Shown piece by piece: positions 1-6,754 of a stretch of 9,957 bases of DNA; positions within the stretch are counted from its first letter, which is position 1; each line of letters opens with the position of its first letter. The translations under genes were made by a program, and so were the position numbers. The notes below the pieces were generated by a model. The model saw only the letters and a list, made by a program, of their open reading frames with translations. It was not told the DNA's origin and did no database searches. Source of the DNA: Lachnoclostridium sp. UBA739 (GTDB taxonomy: Bacteria; Bacillota_A; Clostridia; Lachnospirales; Lachnospiraceae); contig DBKX01000186.1 in the NCBI GenBank assembly GCA_002297865.1, positions 13,424-23,380 on the forward strand. The letters run 5' to 3'.

Positions 1-223
1 TTGTACCAACTGACGTTACGTTGTATCCATTATCTGTCAACTTGTTAAACAGCATGCTACGCCAAAAATCGCAGTCTGTGATAGAGTCGCCTAATGGCAT
101 TATTTTTGTAGTTTCGGCAGCTTTTACTTGAACTGCAGGTGTAGCAGTATGTACAAAAGCACCTACTACTAACATGACACAAAGTAAATTGGCAATGAGC
201 CTTTTAATTGATTTCATTTTCAT
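1..223 (-). CDS. Secreted SGNH/GDSL-family hydrolase (probable carbohydrate esterase), N-terminal part only
   Basis: The reading frame begins at ATG 223 and leaves the window at its left edge, so only the first 74 residues are visible. Residues 1-36 form a Sec signal peptide: a Lys/Arg-rich start (MKMKSIKRL), a hydrophobic core, and a likely cut after the VKA-A region. Directly after it comes IMPLGDSIT, the block I motif of SGNH/GDSL hydrolases, with the nucleophile Ser at residue 47. The following stretch (WRSMLFNKL, then VTSVGT) resembles family CE3-type acetylxylan esterases of clostridia. By family, such enzymes remove acetyl groups from plant polysaccharides outside the cell. The exact substrate is inference, because the catalytic Asp/His block and any carbohydrate-binding module lie outside the window. 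The start is well supported by a perfect AAGGAGGT seven bases upstream. The gene is divergent from the htrA-like gene. Confidence 0.8.
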   Translation of the reverse strand, partial: MKMKSIKRLIANLLCVMLVVGAFVHTATPAVQVKAAETTKIMPLGDSITDCDFWRSMLFNKLTDNGYNVTSVGT

Positions 224-230
224 ATGAAAT

Positions 231-238
231 ACCTCCTT
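231..238 (-). promoter_or_regulatory. Ribosome binding site of the SGNH hydrolase gene
   Basis: On the minus strand this reads AAGGAGGT, a near-complete complement to the 16S rRNA tail, seven bases before ATG 223. It fixes that start codon over the second in-frame ATG two codons later. Confidence 0.8.
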
Positions 239-267
239 ATAAATTTTTCCACTTTTCATACACTTAT

Positions 268-296
268 ATCTTAATAATACCTATCCCTCATAACAA
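268..296 (-). promoter_or_regulatory. Possible sigma-A-type promoter for the SGNH hydrolase gene
   Basis: On the minus strand TTGTTA (296-291) and TAAGAT (273-268) are separated by 17 bases. Each matches four of six consensus positions. The site sits about 45 bases upstream of the start codon. The region is AT-rich, so chance matches are likely and this is a weak call. The rest of the divergent gap (224-505) shows no promoter for the plus-strand protease gene that I would trust. Confidence 0.3.
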
Positions 297-398
297 GATT
301 CTTTGCAAGACATGTATGTTTTTAATAAATATTATGTACGATTTCTCGTTTCTTCTCCGTTCACAATTTGGACAAAAACCTTACACAATCAAATCACA

Positions 399-409
399 TT
401 TGTTACAAA
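399..409. repeat. 11-bp palindrome TTTGTTACAAA in the divergent intergenic region
   Basis: TTTGT-T-ACAAA is a perfect odd palindrome about 100 bases before the protease start and 175 before the SGNH hydrolase start. It could be a regulator half-site pair, but AT-rich DNA produces such words by chance. Confidence 0.3.
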
Positions 410-505
410 ATCTCTTCACAAAAATTCATTATCATTAAGTTATCAAAAAGAGATACAGAACTAAAACATTAACCATAGAATGATTAGAAAAAGGAGCGAT
501 TAATT

Positions 506-1810
506 ATGAATCAAGATTTTAACTACAAAAACGATATGAATGAGTCACCTGAAATTGTAACATACAATACAAAAAATAAAAAAATGAACCGTGTAGCCAA
601 AAAGTTTGGTGCTCTTGTTTTATCTGGTGCCATATTAGGAACAACAGCCAGCGGTGCCTTTGCCGCATCTTCTTACTTCTTCCCACATAACACAGCTACA
701 CAAAACGTAACACATTCCAAAACAAACAACGTTACCAATACAACGTTGACTAGTTTACCAAACACATCTTCGAGCGATTCCTCTAACAGCTCTTCGGTTA
801 AGGCAATCGCAACAAAGGGAATGCCTTCCGTCGTTGCGATTACAAACATTGGTGTTACAGAGACAATGACAATGTGGGGAAATATGCAACAGCAAAGCGA
901 AAGCTGTGGCTCTGGTATTATTATTGGAGAAACCGACGATGAACTCCTTGTTGTAACAAACAATCATGTAATTGAAGGAAATCAAACTCTTACTGTCGTA
1001 TTTAGCTATGACGAAAGCAACGAAAATCCAAATGCAGTTGACGCTTATGTAAAAGGCTACGATTCGAAAAAGGACCTTGCTGTCATTGGCATTTCTAAGG
1101 ATAAACTAAATGATGATATTTTAAGCAAAATAAGTGTTGCAGTTGTTGGAAACTCCGCTGATTTAAACCTTGGTGACCAGGTTGTTGCTATCGGTAACGC
1201 TCTTGGATACGGTCAATCTGTTACTACAGGTATCGTAAGTGCCCTCAATCGTCAAATTAGTACGGATGAAAGTGGTAAATCCGATGGCAATACTTATATC
1301 CAGACTGATGCTGCAATTAATCCTGGTAACAGTGGTGGTGCCCTATTTAATATGAATGGCGAGTTAGTTGGTATTAATACTGCCAAAATAGCATCAGACC
1401 AGATTGAAGGTATGGGTTATGCAATTCCAATCTCAGACGTACAGGATTTGATTGAAAATCTCATGAATCAGACTACTCGTACACAAGTTGTAGATGAAAA
1501 AGACCGTGGATATCTTGGAATTTCAGGTACAGATGTTACTTCCGATGTATCTTCTGCTTATAATATTCCAGAAGGTGTGTTCTTGGCAGAAGTAAAAGAA
1601 GGTAGTCCCGCAGCCAAAGCTGGACTTTGTAAAGGATATGTAATTACGAAATTTGATGGTAAGACAATAAGTTCTTCTAGTGAACTTCAGAATCTACTTA
1701 AATACTATAAATCTGGTGAAACCGTTACCATAACAGCTCAAGTACCTGAAAATTCACAATATAATGAAAAGGAATTCCAGGTTACTTTAGGTAAAAATGA
1801 AAATGCATAA
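506..1810 (+). CDS. HtrA/DegP-type membrane-anchored serine protease with PDZ domain
   Basis: This 434-residue protein is a trypsin-fold protease of the HtrA (S1C) family, which degrades or handles misfolded proteins at the outer face of the membrane. A cytoplasmic tail of about 33 residues is followed by one hydrophobic segment (about 34-54) acting as signal anchor. A Ser/Thr/Asn-rich linker spans about 62-97. The protease domain covers about 98-325 and holds the full triad: His154 in VVTNNHVIEG, Asp190 in KKDLAVIGI and Ser276 in NPGNSGGALFN. One PDZ domain follows (about 337-430, starting GYLGISG). The length and layout match Gram-positive HtrA/HtrB/YycK proteins, which cannot be told apart here. 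The start is ATG 506 with AAGGAG nine bases upstream. In Bacillus such genes answer to envelope stress, but no CssR-like site was recognised. The gene appears monocistronic and ends in a hairpin terminator. Confidence 0.93.
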   Translation: MNQDFNYKNDMNESPEIVTYNTKNKKMNRVAKKFGALVLSGAILGTTASGAFAASSYFFPHNTATQNVTHSKTNNVTNTTLTSLPNTSSSDSSNSSSVKAIATKGMPSVVAITNIGVTETMTMWGNMQQQSESCGSGIIIGETDDELLVVTNNHVIEGNQTLTVVFSYDESNENPNAVDAYVKGYDSKKDLAVIGISKDKLNDDILSKISVAVVGNSADLNLGDQVVAIGNALGYGQSVTTGIVSALNRQISTDESGKSDGNTYIQTDAAINPGNSGGALFNMNGELVGINTAKIASDQIEGMGYAIPISDVQDLIENLMNQTTRTQVVDEKDRGYLGISGTDVTSDVSSAYNIPEGVFLAEVKEGSPAAKAGLCKGYVITKFDGKTISSSSELQNLLKYYKSGETVTITAQVPENSQYNEKEFQVTLGKNENA

Positions 1811-1811
1811 C

Positions 1812-1850
1812 AAAACAGCCACATGGTTTCCCTCCAATGTGGCTGTTTTT
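1812..1850. terminator. Intrinsic terminator shared by the convergent protease and uppP genes
   Basis: AAAACAGCCACAT (1812-1824) pairs perfectly with ATGTGGCTGTTTT (1837-1849) around a 12-base loop. On the plus strand it is followed by a T run, giving a strong terminator two bases after the protease stop codon. On the minus strand the stem ends in TTTT and is followed by more T-rich sequence, so it can also stop uppP transcription, probably less efficiently. Confidence 0.88.
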
Positions 1851-1855
1851 ATTAT

Positions 1856-2683
1856 TTAAACAAACGCAAAATACGCTAATACGATTGCACCTAATACAAT
1901 TCGATACCATCCAAATAATTTGAAATCATGTTTTTTAATATAAGACATTAAGAAACGGATAACAAAAACAGATACTAAAAATGCAGTAATCGTTCCAACC
2001 GATAATGTCATAATTTCATTACTTGAATAATGGAATCCATAACCTATCACTTTTAGAAAGCTAAGTCCGAACATAACTGGTACCGCAACAAAGAATGTGA
2101 ATTCTGCTGCTGCCACTCTGGAAACACCGATTAATAAAGCGCCAATAATTGTTGCTCCAGAACGAGATGTTCCTGGAATAATGGATAACACCTGGAATAA
2201 ACCAATGTATAAAGCGGTGGTATAGGTGATATCATCTAAAGTTTTAATTCTTGGAACTCGTTTTTTGTTCCATCCTTCAATCCAGATAAATACGACTCCG
2301 TAGAAAATCAAAGCGATTGCAATTACGACTGGCGTATGTAAATGCGCTTCGATATAGTCGTCAAATAAGATAGTGACGATTGCACCTGGGATGCAGGCTA
2401 CTACTACTTTAAACCAGATGGTAAAGATATCTTTTCTGATAACTGGTTTGCTTTTGTCCTTAAACTGGAAGGGGAACATCTTATCCCAGAATAATAATAC
2501 AACTGCCAAAATAGCTCCTAGCTGAATGACAACGAAAAACATTTCTTTAAAATCATCGCTGACATTTAAGGTAAGGAATTGGTCTACTAAGAGCATATGA
2601 CCAGTGCTGCTGATTGGCAGCCATTCAGTGATACCCTCCACAATTCCAAGGAAAAAAACTTTCAAGAATTCAATGATACTCAT
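1856..2683 (-). CDS. uppP: Undecaprenyl-diphosphatase UppP (BacA family)
   Basis: This integral membrane enzyme removes a phosphate from undecaprenyl diphosphate. That recycles the lipid carrier for peptidoglycan and other wall polymers, and excess activity can give bacitracin resistance. At 275 residues it is the usual length, with about eight hydrophobic segments. The two family signatures are present: EGITEWLPISSTGH at residues 16-29 (catalytic Glu pair, Ser26/Thr27, His29) and PGTSRSG at 170-176, which contains the conserved Arg174. The start is ATG 2683 with a modest AGAGG about nine bases upstream. Only 40 bases separate it from the upstream membrane protein gene and no terminator or clear promoter lies between them, so the two are probably cotranscribed. 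Nothing is missing or unusual in the sequence. Confidence 0.95.
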   Translation of the reverse strand: MSIIEFLKVFFLGIVEGITEWLPISSTGHMLLVDQFLTLNVSDDFKEMFFVVIQLGAILAVVLLFWDKMFPFQFKDKSKPVIRKDIFTIWFKVVVACIPGAIVTILFDDYIEAHLHTPVVIAIALIFYGVVFIWIEGWNKKRVPRIKTLDDITYTTALYIGLFQVLSIIPGTSRSGATIIGALLIGVSRVAAAEFTFFVAVPVMFGLSFLKVIGYGFHYSSNEIMTLSVGTITAFLVSVFVIRFLMSYIKKHDFKLFGWYRIVLGAIVLAYFAFV

Positions 2684-2723
2684 TCTTTTAATCCTCTCTT
2701 TCTCATATTTGCTTTTTGAAACT

Positions 2724-3824
2724 CTATATTAGGTGAATCTTATTCTCCGTGTTTCCTACATACATAATTGATTTTCCACCGACTGTCTTTGTTTTGCCAT
2801 TTGATAATAAATGTTGTGTTCCATCATGGGTACAAACAACGATATTGGCATTGGAATGACTTGTAATCTGATATGACTTTCCTGCCTTATCATATTGGAT
2901 TACAAAATGCTGTCCTTCTGACACAATGGATTCTGCTAATTGAACCGTATCTTTTGTTGTTCCCAATATAACGGACTCTTTTTCCTTGGTAGCAAGATCC
3001 AGTTCAATGCCTTGAAATATACCTGAATTTCCTTTAATAATTCCTTCAGCACCTGGTAAATCCTTTGATTTATCTTGGCTCTTATCTTCTCTGCTATTCT
3101 GTTTGTCATTAGCATTATCTTTTGACTTCTTTTTCTTGGTCTTTGTTTTCTTCTTGCGCTTTTTACCTCTACGGCCTCGCTTGTTACGTCTGTTCCGTTT
3201 GTCTTTTCGATTTCTATTCGAGTTATCCTCATCGTCTTCCTCTTTTGGTTTACTAAAACTTGCTGTAACCCAACCAAAAAGCAGAATACATAAGGATAGT
3301 CCGCATAAAACTGTAAACGCATAAATTCCTATTAATAATCCTAACTGTATTCCAGATGCCGAAAGATTTGGGAATATCTGCTTCTGAACTTCTTGGAATC
3401 TCGCAATTAAAAATATATTTTCACCAAACGCCATTGCAATCAGTAACGTTGAAAAAAACATGCTTACTTTACCTGCTGCTAATAATGAAAGAATCATTGC
3501 CAAACCACATAATAAAATCGGTAACAGACTTATGGCGATTGCCTGCTCAGCCTGTTTTACATTCTGCTGTTCTTTGGCGTAATTGATTCCACTCTTTAAA
3601 TCTCCCCAGGTTAAATTCCCCTTTATGATGTAATTCTCATCGATGCTGCCATTTTTGTAATACTCATAACCTGTGTGTGCTGATGCTGTAAGTATATCAA
3701 AACCTGATATGTTGGTACTCTTATCTGGTGTTGTTACTTTGCAAAACGGCAGAAGTAAGGAGAGTAAGGCAAGCAACATAAAAAGAGCTGCTGTATTTTT
3801 TAGCAGTATACCTCTTGACTTCAT
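2724..3824 (-). CDS. Four-TM membrane protein with basic linker and C-terminal FHA-like domain, function unknown
   Basis: This is a 366-residue protein that I cannot assign to a named family. Hydrophobic segments lie at about 10-27, 96-117, 121-141 and 160-186. A polar loop of about 68 residues (28-95) follows the first. The expected topology puts both ends in the cytoplasm. A short acidic run (195-200) leads into a Lys/Arg-dominated low-complexity stretch (201-254). The last 100 residues (265-366) follow the beta-strand spacing of an FHA domain: SVILGTTKD, QHFVIQYDKAGKSYQIT, then GGKSIMYVGNTENKIHLI. The residues that bind phosphothreonine in true FHA domains are replaced (GR by GT, S-x-x-H by E-G-Q-H, NGT by ANI), so a phosphate-binding role is doubtful. 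The start is ATG 3824 with AGGGAGGA about seven bases upstream. It is followed 40 bases later by uppP, which hints at an envelope role (inference only). Confidence 0.75.
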   Translation of the reverse strand: MKSRGILLKNTAALFMLLALLSLLLPFCKVTTPDKSTNISGFDILTASAHTGYEYYKNGSIDENYIIKGNLTWGDLKSGINYAKEQQNVKQAEQAIAISLLPILLCGLAMILSLLAAGKVSMFFSTLLIAMAFGENIFLIARFQEVQKQIFPNLSASGIQLGLLIGIYAFTVLCGLSLCILLFGWVTASFSKPKEEDDEDNSNRNRKDKRNRRNKRGRRGKKRKKKTKTKKKKSKDNANDKQNSREDKSQDKSKDLPGAEGIIKGNSGIFQGIELDLATKEKESVILGTTKDTVQLAESIVSEGQHFVIQYDKAGKSYQITSHSNANIVVCTHDGTQHLLSNGKTKTVGGKSIMYVGNTENKIHLI

Positions 3825-3856
3825 GTTTCATCCTCCCTTTATACAAACATAAAGAG

Positions 3857-3885
3857 ATTATATACCGTATGAAGGGAAATTACAA
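3857..3885 (-). promoter_or_regulatory. Sigma-A-type promoter for the FHA-like membrane protein and uppP
   Basis: On the minus strand TTGTAA (3885-3880) and a perfect TATAAT (3862-3857) are spaced by exactly 17 bases. Transcription would begin near 3850, giving a leader of about 25 bases that includes the AGGGAGGA ribosome binding site before ATG 3824. This is the best promoter match seen in the window. Confidence 0.7.
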
Positions 3886-4261
3886 ATGTATATGTTGTTA
3901 TTGACCCATATTTTATCAGATTATTATGATGTTCTACAATTTGTTGGTGTAATTTTCTGTTAACCGAACTTACCATTTATGACAGCGACTCTGATTTTGT
4001 CAAAGTTAATTTGATATCAGGAAGAATGCCTGAAAACAGCGAGGTGATATTAACTCCAGCGCACGTCACAACAAAAGGCGACATTAATGTTGAAGTAGGC
4101 GATACCATCACTCTTACCATTGGCGTTCGCATCTCTGAGGACAAAACACTTACCCTGTTCAATCCATATGTTTCTGGATTGTTCCCAATGCAGTTCCTGT
4201 TCTTCCTACTGGCTCTGCATACACACCAAATATTTCCGTCGAATTCAAAATCTTTATTATT
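3886..4261. other. Gene-poor stretch between the promoter of the FHA-like gene and the end of modB
   Basis: Apart from the permease remnant, no intact gene is visible here. The part at 3886-3960 is plain AT-rich sequence. After the remnant, 4171-4261 has a second open plus-strand frame (VPNAVPVLPTGSAYTPNISV) and an equally open minus-strand frame (IFGVYAEPVGRTGTALGTIQ). I recognise neither, and neither has a start signal. No hairpin with a T run was found after the modB stop, so the operon terminator is not evident. Confidence 0.5.
3963..4170 (+). pseudogene. Remnant of a FtsX/MacB-type ABC transporter permease (extracellular domain fragment)
   Basis: The plus-strand frame through 3963-4170 reads as real protein rather than noise: LTIYDSDSDFVKVNLISGR, then MPENSEVILTPAHV, then GDINVEVGDTITLTIGVR. 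This resembles the extracellular core domain of FtsX-family permeases common in clostridial peptide-export or resistance ABC transporters (recalled family pattern, not a search). There is no proper start: the only nearby candidate is a TTG without a ribosome binding site, and a stop lies in frame at 3927-3929. No transmembrane segments flank the fragment, and the pattern fades after NPY at about 4170. It is therefore a decayed internal piece of a gene whose ends are gone. It runs opposite to the adjacent operon. Confidence 0.6.
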
Positions 4262-4939
4262 CTAACCTCGTTTTCCAATTGCCATATTCATCCCCACAAT
4301 CACCACAAATGCCACCCCCAGCACAATTACCGACCACAACATCGCCTTCTCATAATTCCCATCCTGCAAAACCATGGCAATCTCCTGTGACACCGTTGCC
4401 GTCTTCCCTGGAATATTTCCAGCAATCATGGAAGTAGCTCCATACTCTCCAAGTGCTCTAGCAAACGTAAGAATTGTCCCCGAAGCAATTCCTGGCTTGG
4501 CATTGGGTAGCAATACCTTACGAAAGATTGTAAACTCCGACATTCCAAGTGTTCTCCCCGCATATATGAGATTCTTATCCACCTGCTCAAACGCCGCTCT
4601 CGCATTGCGATACATCAAAGGAAACGCAATAATGGATGCTGCAATCAGACATCCCAGCCAAGTCTGAACAACCTTTATCCCAAACTGGTCATATAAAAAT
4701 ATTCCCACTGGCCTACGCCTACTAAATAAAAGCAGCAAAAAGAAGCCCGCAACCGTCGGCGGCAAAACTAACGGCAACGTCAATATGCCATCCACAATCA
4801 TCCGAACTCTTGCTCTTGCCTTCATCACCCACCATGCCGTCCATATGCCTAGAAAAAAGCATACAAACGTAGCCACAATTCCAGTCTTAAGAGAAATATA
4901 AAAAGGAGTCCAGTCCAAATGTCTAAGTGTTTCCAACAT
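4262..4939 (-). CDS. modB: Molybdate ABC transporter permease ModB
   Basis: This is the membrane channel subunit of the high-affinity molybdate importer. At 225 residues it has the usual length and several hydrophobic spans. The ATPase-contact EAA loop is clear (AGRTLGMSEFTIFRKVLLP), followed by the ModB-typical GEYGATSMIAGNIPGKTATV and a terminal hydrophobic segment. It would pair with ModA, which lies immediately upstream, and with an ATPase ModC. The modA-modB gap is 20 bases and holds AAGGAGG eight bases before ATG 4939. It appears to be the last gene of the Moco operon. No modC follows it, and the protein is not fused to an ATPase domain. Tungstate is a possible alternative substrate, but the family features fit ModB best. 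Confidence 0.93.
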   Translation of the reverse strand: MLETLRHLDWTPFYISLKTGIVATFVCFFLGIWTAWWVMKARARVRMIVDGILTLPLVLPPTVAGFFLLLLFSRRRPVGIFLYDQFGIKVVQTWLGCLIAASIIAFPLMYRNARAAFEQVDKNLIYAGRTLGMSEFTIFRKVLLPNAKPGIASGTILTFARALGEYGATSMIAGNIPGKTATVSQEIAMVLQDGNYEKAMLWSVIVLGVAFVVIVGMNMAIGKRG

Positions 4940-4947
4940 GATACTGT

Positions 4948-4954
4948 CCTCCTT
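4948..4954 (-). promoter_or_regulatory. Ribosome binding site of modB
   Basis: AAGGAGG on the minus strand, eight bases before the modB ATG and within the 20-base gap after modA. It gives modB an independent strong translation signal inside the operon. Confidence 0.75.
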
Positions 4955-4959
4955 CCTTC

Positions 4960-5805
4960 TTATTTCTCTAAATCAATATCAAAATTATACTTTGCAAACA
5001 CATCTTTTGTCTGACTTCTAAGCAAATATTCATAGAACTCATTTGCTTTCATTCTCTGTGTTTCATCTGCCTCTTCATTCTTAACCAAGCAAACGGGATA
5101 CACTACATCACCAGTTAAATCATTTGAAACAGTTTCTATCATCTCTATCTTATCTTCATAACCATAGGTGTCTGAAAGGTAAACCGTTCCTACTTCACAG
5201 GAACCCTCAGCTACTGCAAGAAGTACCTTGCTTACGTTGGACTGTTCACTGATTTCTACATCTCCAAGAGTTTTGGAAATCTCAGTAGTTGTAATCTCAG
5301 ATGAATCTTTTGAAGTTTTTAAAATATCCAAATTCTTTAAAGCTTCGCGAGTATATTTTCCAACAGGAACACTACCTGCTGCCAAGGCAATACTTTTTGC
5401 CTTATTTAGACTGGTTAATCCTGTTACCTTTGTTCTTTGACCTTTCCCTTTAATTAGCACCACTTGGTTATTTAGTACACTTTTACGTGTTCCTTCTTCC
5501 ACCAGGCCATCTTGTTCTAACTGATCCATCTGTTTTGTAGCCGCACTGAAGAAAATATCGCACTCATATCCTTCCTCGATCTGAGTAAGAAGAGTTCCAG
5601 AACTGTCTGCATGAAGATTAATTTTTACATTATCATGGTCCGCTGTGTAGTTTGCCACGATTTCTTCCATTGCTGGCTTAAGACTTGCTGCAATAAATAC
5701 TTCTACTGCAGCTTGTTCTCTGCTTGTTTCACCACAACCGACTAGTATACAACTTAACATACTTATGATAACCACAAAACTTATTAACCTATTTCTCATA
5801 TTCAT
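4960..5805 (-). CDS. modA: Molybdate-binding lipoprotein ModA
   Basis: This is the extracellular substrate-binding protein that captures molybdate and passes it to ModB. From ATG 5805 it has 281 residues. A lipoprotein signal is followed by the lipobox LVGC, with Cys24 as the lipid anchor. Family features include IAASLKPAMEEI (ligand Ser in AASL), ADSSGTL (second ligand Ser), GSVPVGKY and the late NVSKVLLAVAEG...GTVYLSD block. The frame stays open to 5859 inside the preceding gene, but that longer start would put 18 non-signal residues before the signal peptide. ATG 5805 has AAAGGG five bases upstream and lies one base after the MOSC-MogA stop codon, so translation is probably coupled. A second ATG two codons later is also possible. 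Confidence is high for the family. Tungstate binding cannot be excluded. Confidence 0.93.
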   Translation of the reverse strand: MNMRNRLISFVVIISMLSCILVGCGETSREQAAVEVFIAASLKPAMEEIVANYTADHDNVKINLHADSSGTLLTQIEEGYECDIFFSAATKQMDQLEQDGLVEEGTRKSVLNNQVVLIKGKGQRTKVTGLTSLNKAKSIALAAGSVPVGKYTREALKNLDILKTSKDSSEITTTEISKTLGDVEISEQSNVSKVLLAVAEGSCEVGTVYLSDTYGYEDKIEMIETVSNDLTGDVVYPVCLVKNEEADETQRMKANEFYEYLLRSQTKDVFAKYNFDIDLEK

Positions 5806-5806
5806 C

Positions 5807-6751
5807 CTATCCCTTTCTTGCGCAGTTTGATACGTCACCTCGCAACACAGAAAGTCCATGTCCTAATTCGCTCATAATACAGTCCATACTTTCCTGTACT
5901 GCCTTTTTGCTTCCTGGAAGATTTACAATCAAAGTCTTTTTGCGAATTACAGATGCGCCACGACTTAACATTGCGCGTTTTGTAATCTGCATAGAATATG
6001 CACGAATTGCTTCAGATATTCCAGGAGCAAGCCTATCTGCTACTGCAAGTGTTCCTTCTGGCGTAATGTCTCTTGGGGAAAATCCTGTTCCACCTGTTGT
6101 CAGAATTAAATCCACCTGACGCATATCCGCTAATCGTTTCAACTGTTTTTCTAATACTTTCTGTTCATCGGCAATTAGAACAGTTTCCACGACTTCATAT
6201 CCAGCATCCTCTAGTCTCTGTTTGATACATGGACCACTTTCATCGACACGTTCTCCACGAACACCACTATCACTTAATGTAATTACAGCTGCTTGGAATG
6301 GACGATTATGTTTTACTTCTTCCATGGTTACATTGTCGCCAACTTTGATAGAACCACCATGTACAACCTTAGCAAATACACCTTCGCGTGGCATAATGCA
6401 ATCACCCATTGAATGATAGATTTGGCAATGGCTATGACACTCTTTCCCGATCTGTGTCATTTCCAAAATCACATCGTTACAGTAAAAACGAGTTCCTACT
6501 GGAAGGCTTCGAAAATCAAACCCTTCTATAATAACATTTTCACCGAAAGCACCGAAGTCTACGTCTGCTCCCTTCTGGCGAAATGCTTCAATTTTATCAT
6601 AGGATAGAAGGCTTACTTGTCTGTGCCAATTTCCTGCATGGGCATCTTCCCTAATTCCATAATCCTGTACGAATACTGCCTCTTCTACTTCTTTCTTTTT
6701 CGTGCCTCGTTTTTCACTAATACAGATTCCTCTTACTATTCCTTGATTCAT
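5807..6751 (-). CDS. MOSC domain - MogA/MoaB fusion protein (molybdopterin adenylyltransferase-type)
   Basis: The 314 residues hold two domains. Residues 1-145 are a MOSC domain, with GAFGENVIIEG (67-77) and IGKECHSHCQI followed by GDCIMPREG (101-124). The conserved Cys105, Cys109 and Cys118 sit in this stretch. MOSC domains are predicted sulfur carriers and occur in Moco sulfurases. Residues 152-314 are a MogA/MoaB domain, with ITLSDSG (157-163), the pterin-binding TTGGTGFSPRDITPE (218-232) and LPGSKKAV (278-285). That domain activates molybdopterin by adenylation in MogA-type proteins. The start is ATG 6751, with GGAGGT overlapping the end of moaA three bases away. The stop is one base before the modA ATG. 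The two halves together suggest a protein that couples cofactor activation to a sulfur or maturation step (inference). Confidence 0.9.
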   Translation of the reverse strand: MNQGIVRGICISEKRGTKKKEVEEAVFVQDYGIREDAHAGNWHRQVSLLSYDKIEAFRQKGADVDFGAFGENVIIEGFDFRSLPVGTRFYCNDVILEMTQIGKECHSHCQIYHSMGDCIMPREGVFAKVVHGGSIKVGDNVTMEEVKHNRPFQAAVITLSDSGVRGERVDESGPCIKQRLEDAGYEVVETVLIADEQKVLEKQLKRLADMRQVDLILTTGGTGFSPRDITPEGTLAVADRLAPGISEAIRAYSMQITKRAMLSRGASVIRKKTLIVNLPGSKKAVQESMDCIMSELGHGLSVLRGDVSNCARKG

Positions 6752-6754
6752 TTT

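Noticed and set aside
208..438. Plus-strand frame of 76 codons in the divergent intergenic region
   Set aside because: Aromatic-rich AT-driven frame overlapping the SGNH hydrolase start and its ribosome binding site. No protein character.
673..985. Minus-strand frames opposite the HtrA protease
   Set aside because: Antisense shadows of a strongly supported protease gene, with no start signals.
2936..3322. 128-codon minus-strand frame inside the FHA-like membrane protein gene
   Set aside because: Shadow of the Lys/Arg-rich tract in another frame. It has no plausible start signal and the main frame has clear domain structure.
3103..3324. Plus-strand Phe/Leu/Arg-rich frame opposite the basic linker
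   Set aside because: Its hydrophobic look is only the antisense of AAA/AAG/CGT codons. No ribosome binding site.
4178..4261. Open frames on both strands after the modB stop, considered as a remnant of modC
   Set aside because: Neither translation shows Walker A, the LSGGQ signature or any other ABC ATPase motif, and neither has a start signal.
5806..5859. Longer modA start inside the MOSC-MogA gene
   Set aside because: The 18 extra residues are polar, precede the signal peptide and have no ribosome binding site. ATG 5805 has one and fits the lipoprotein layout.
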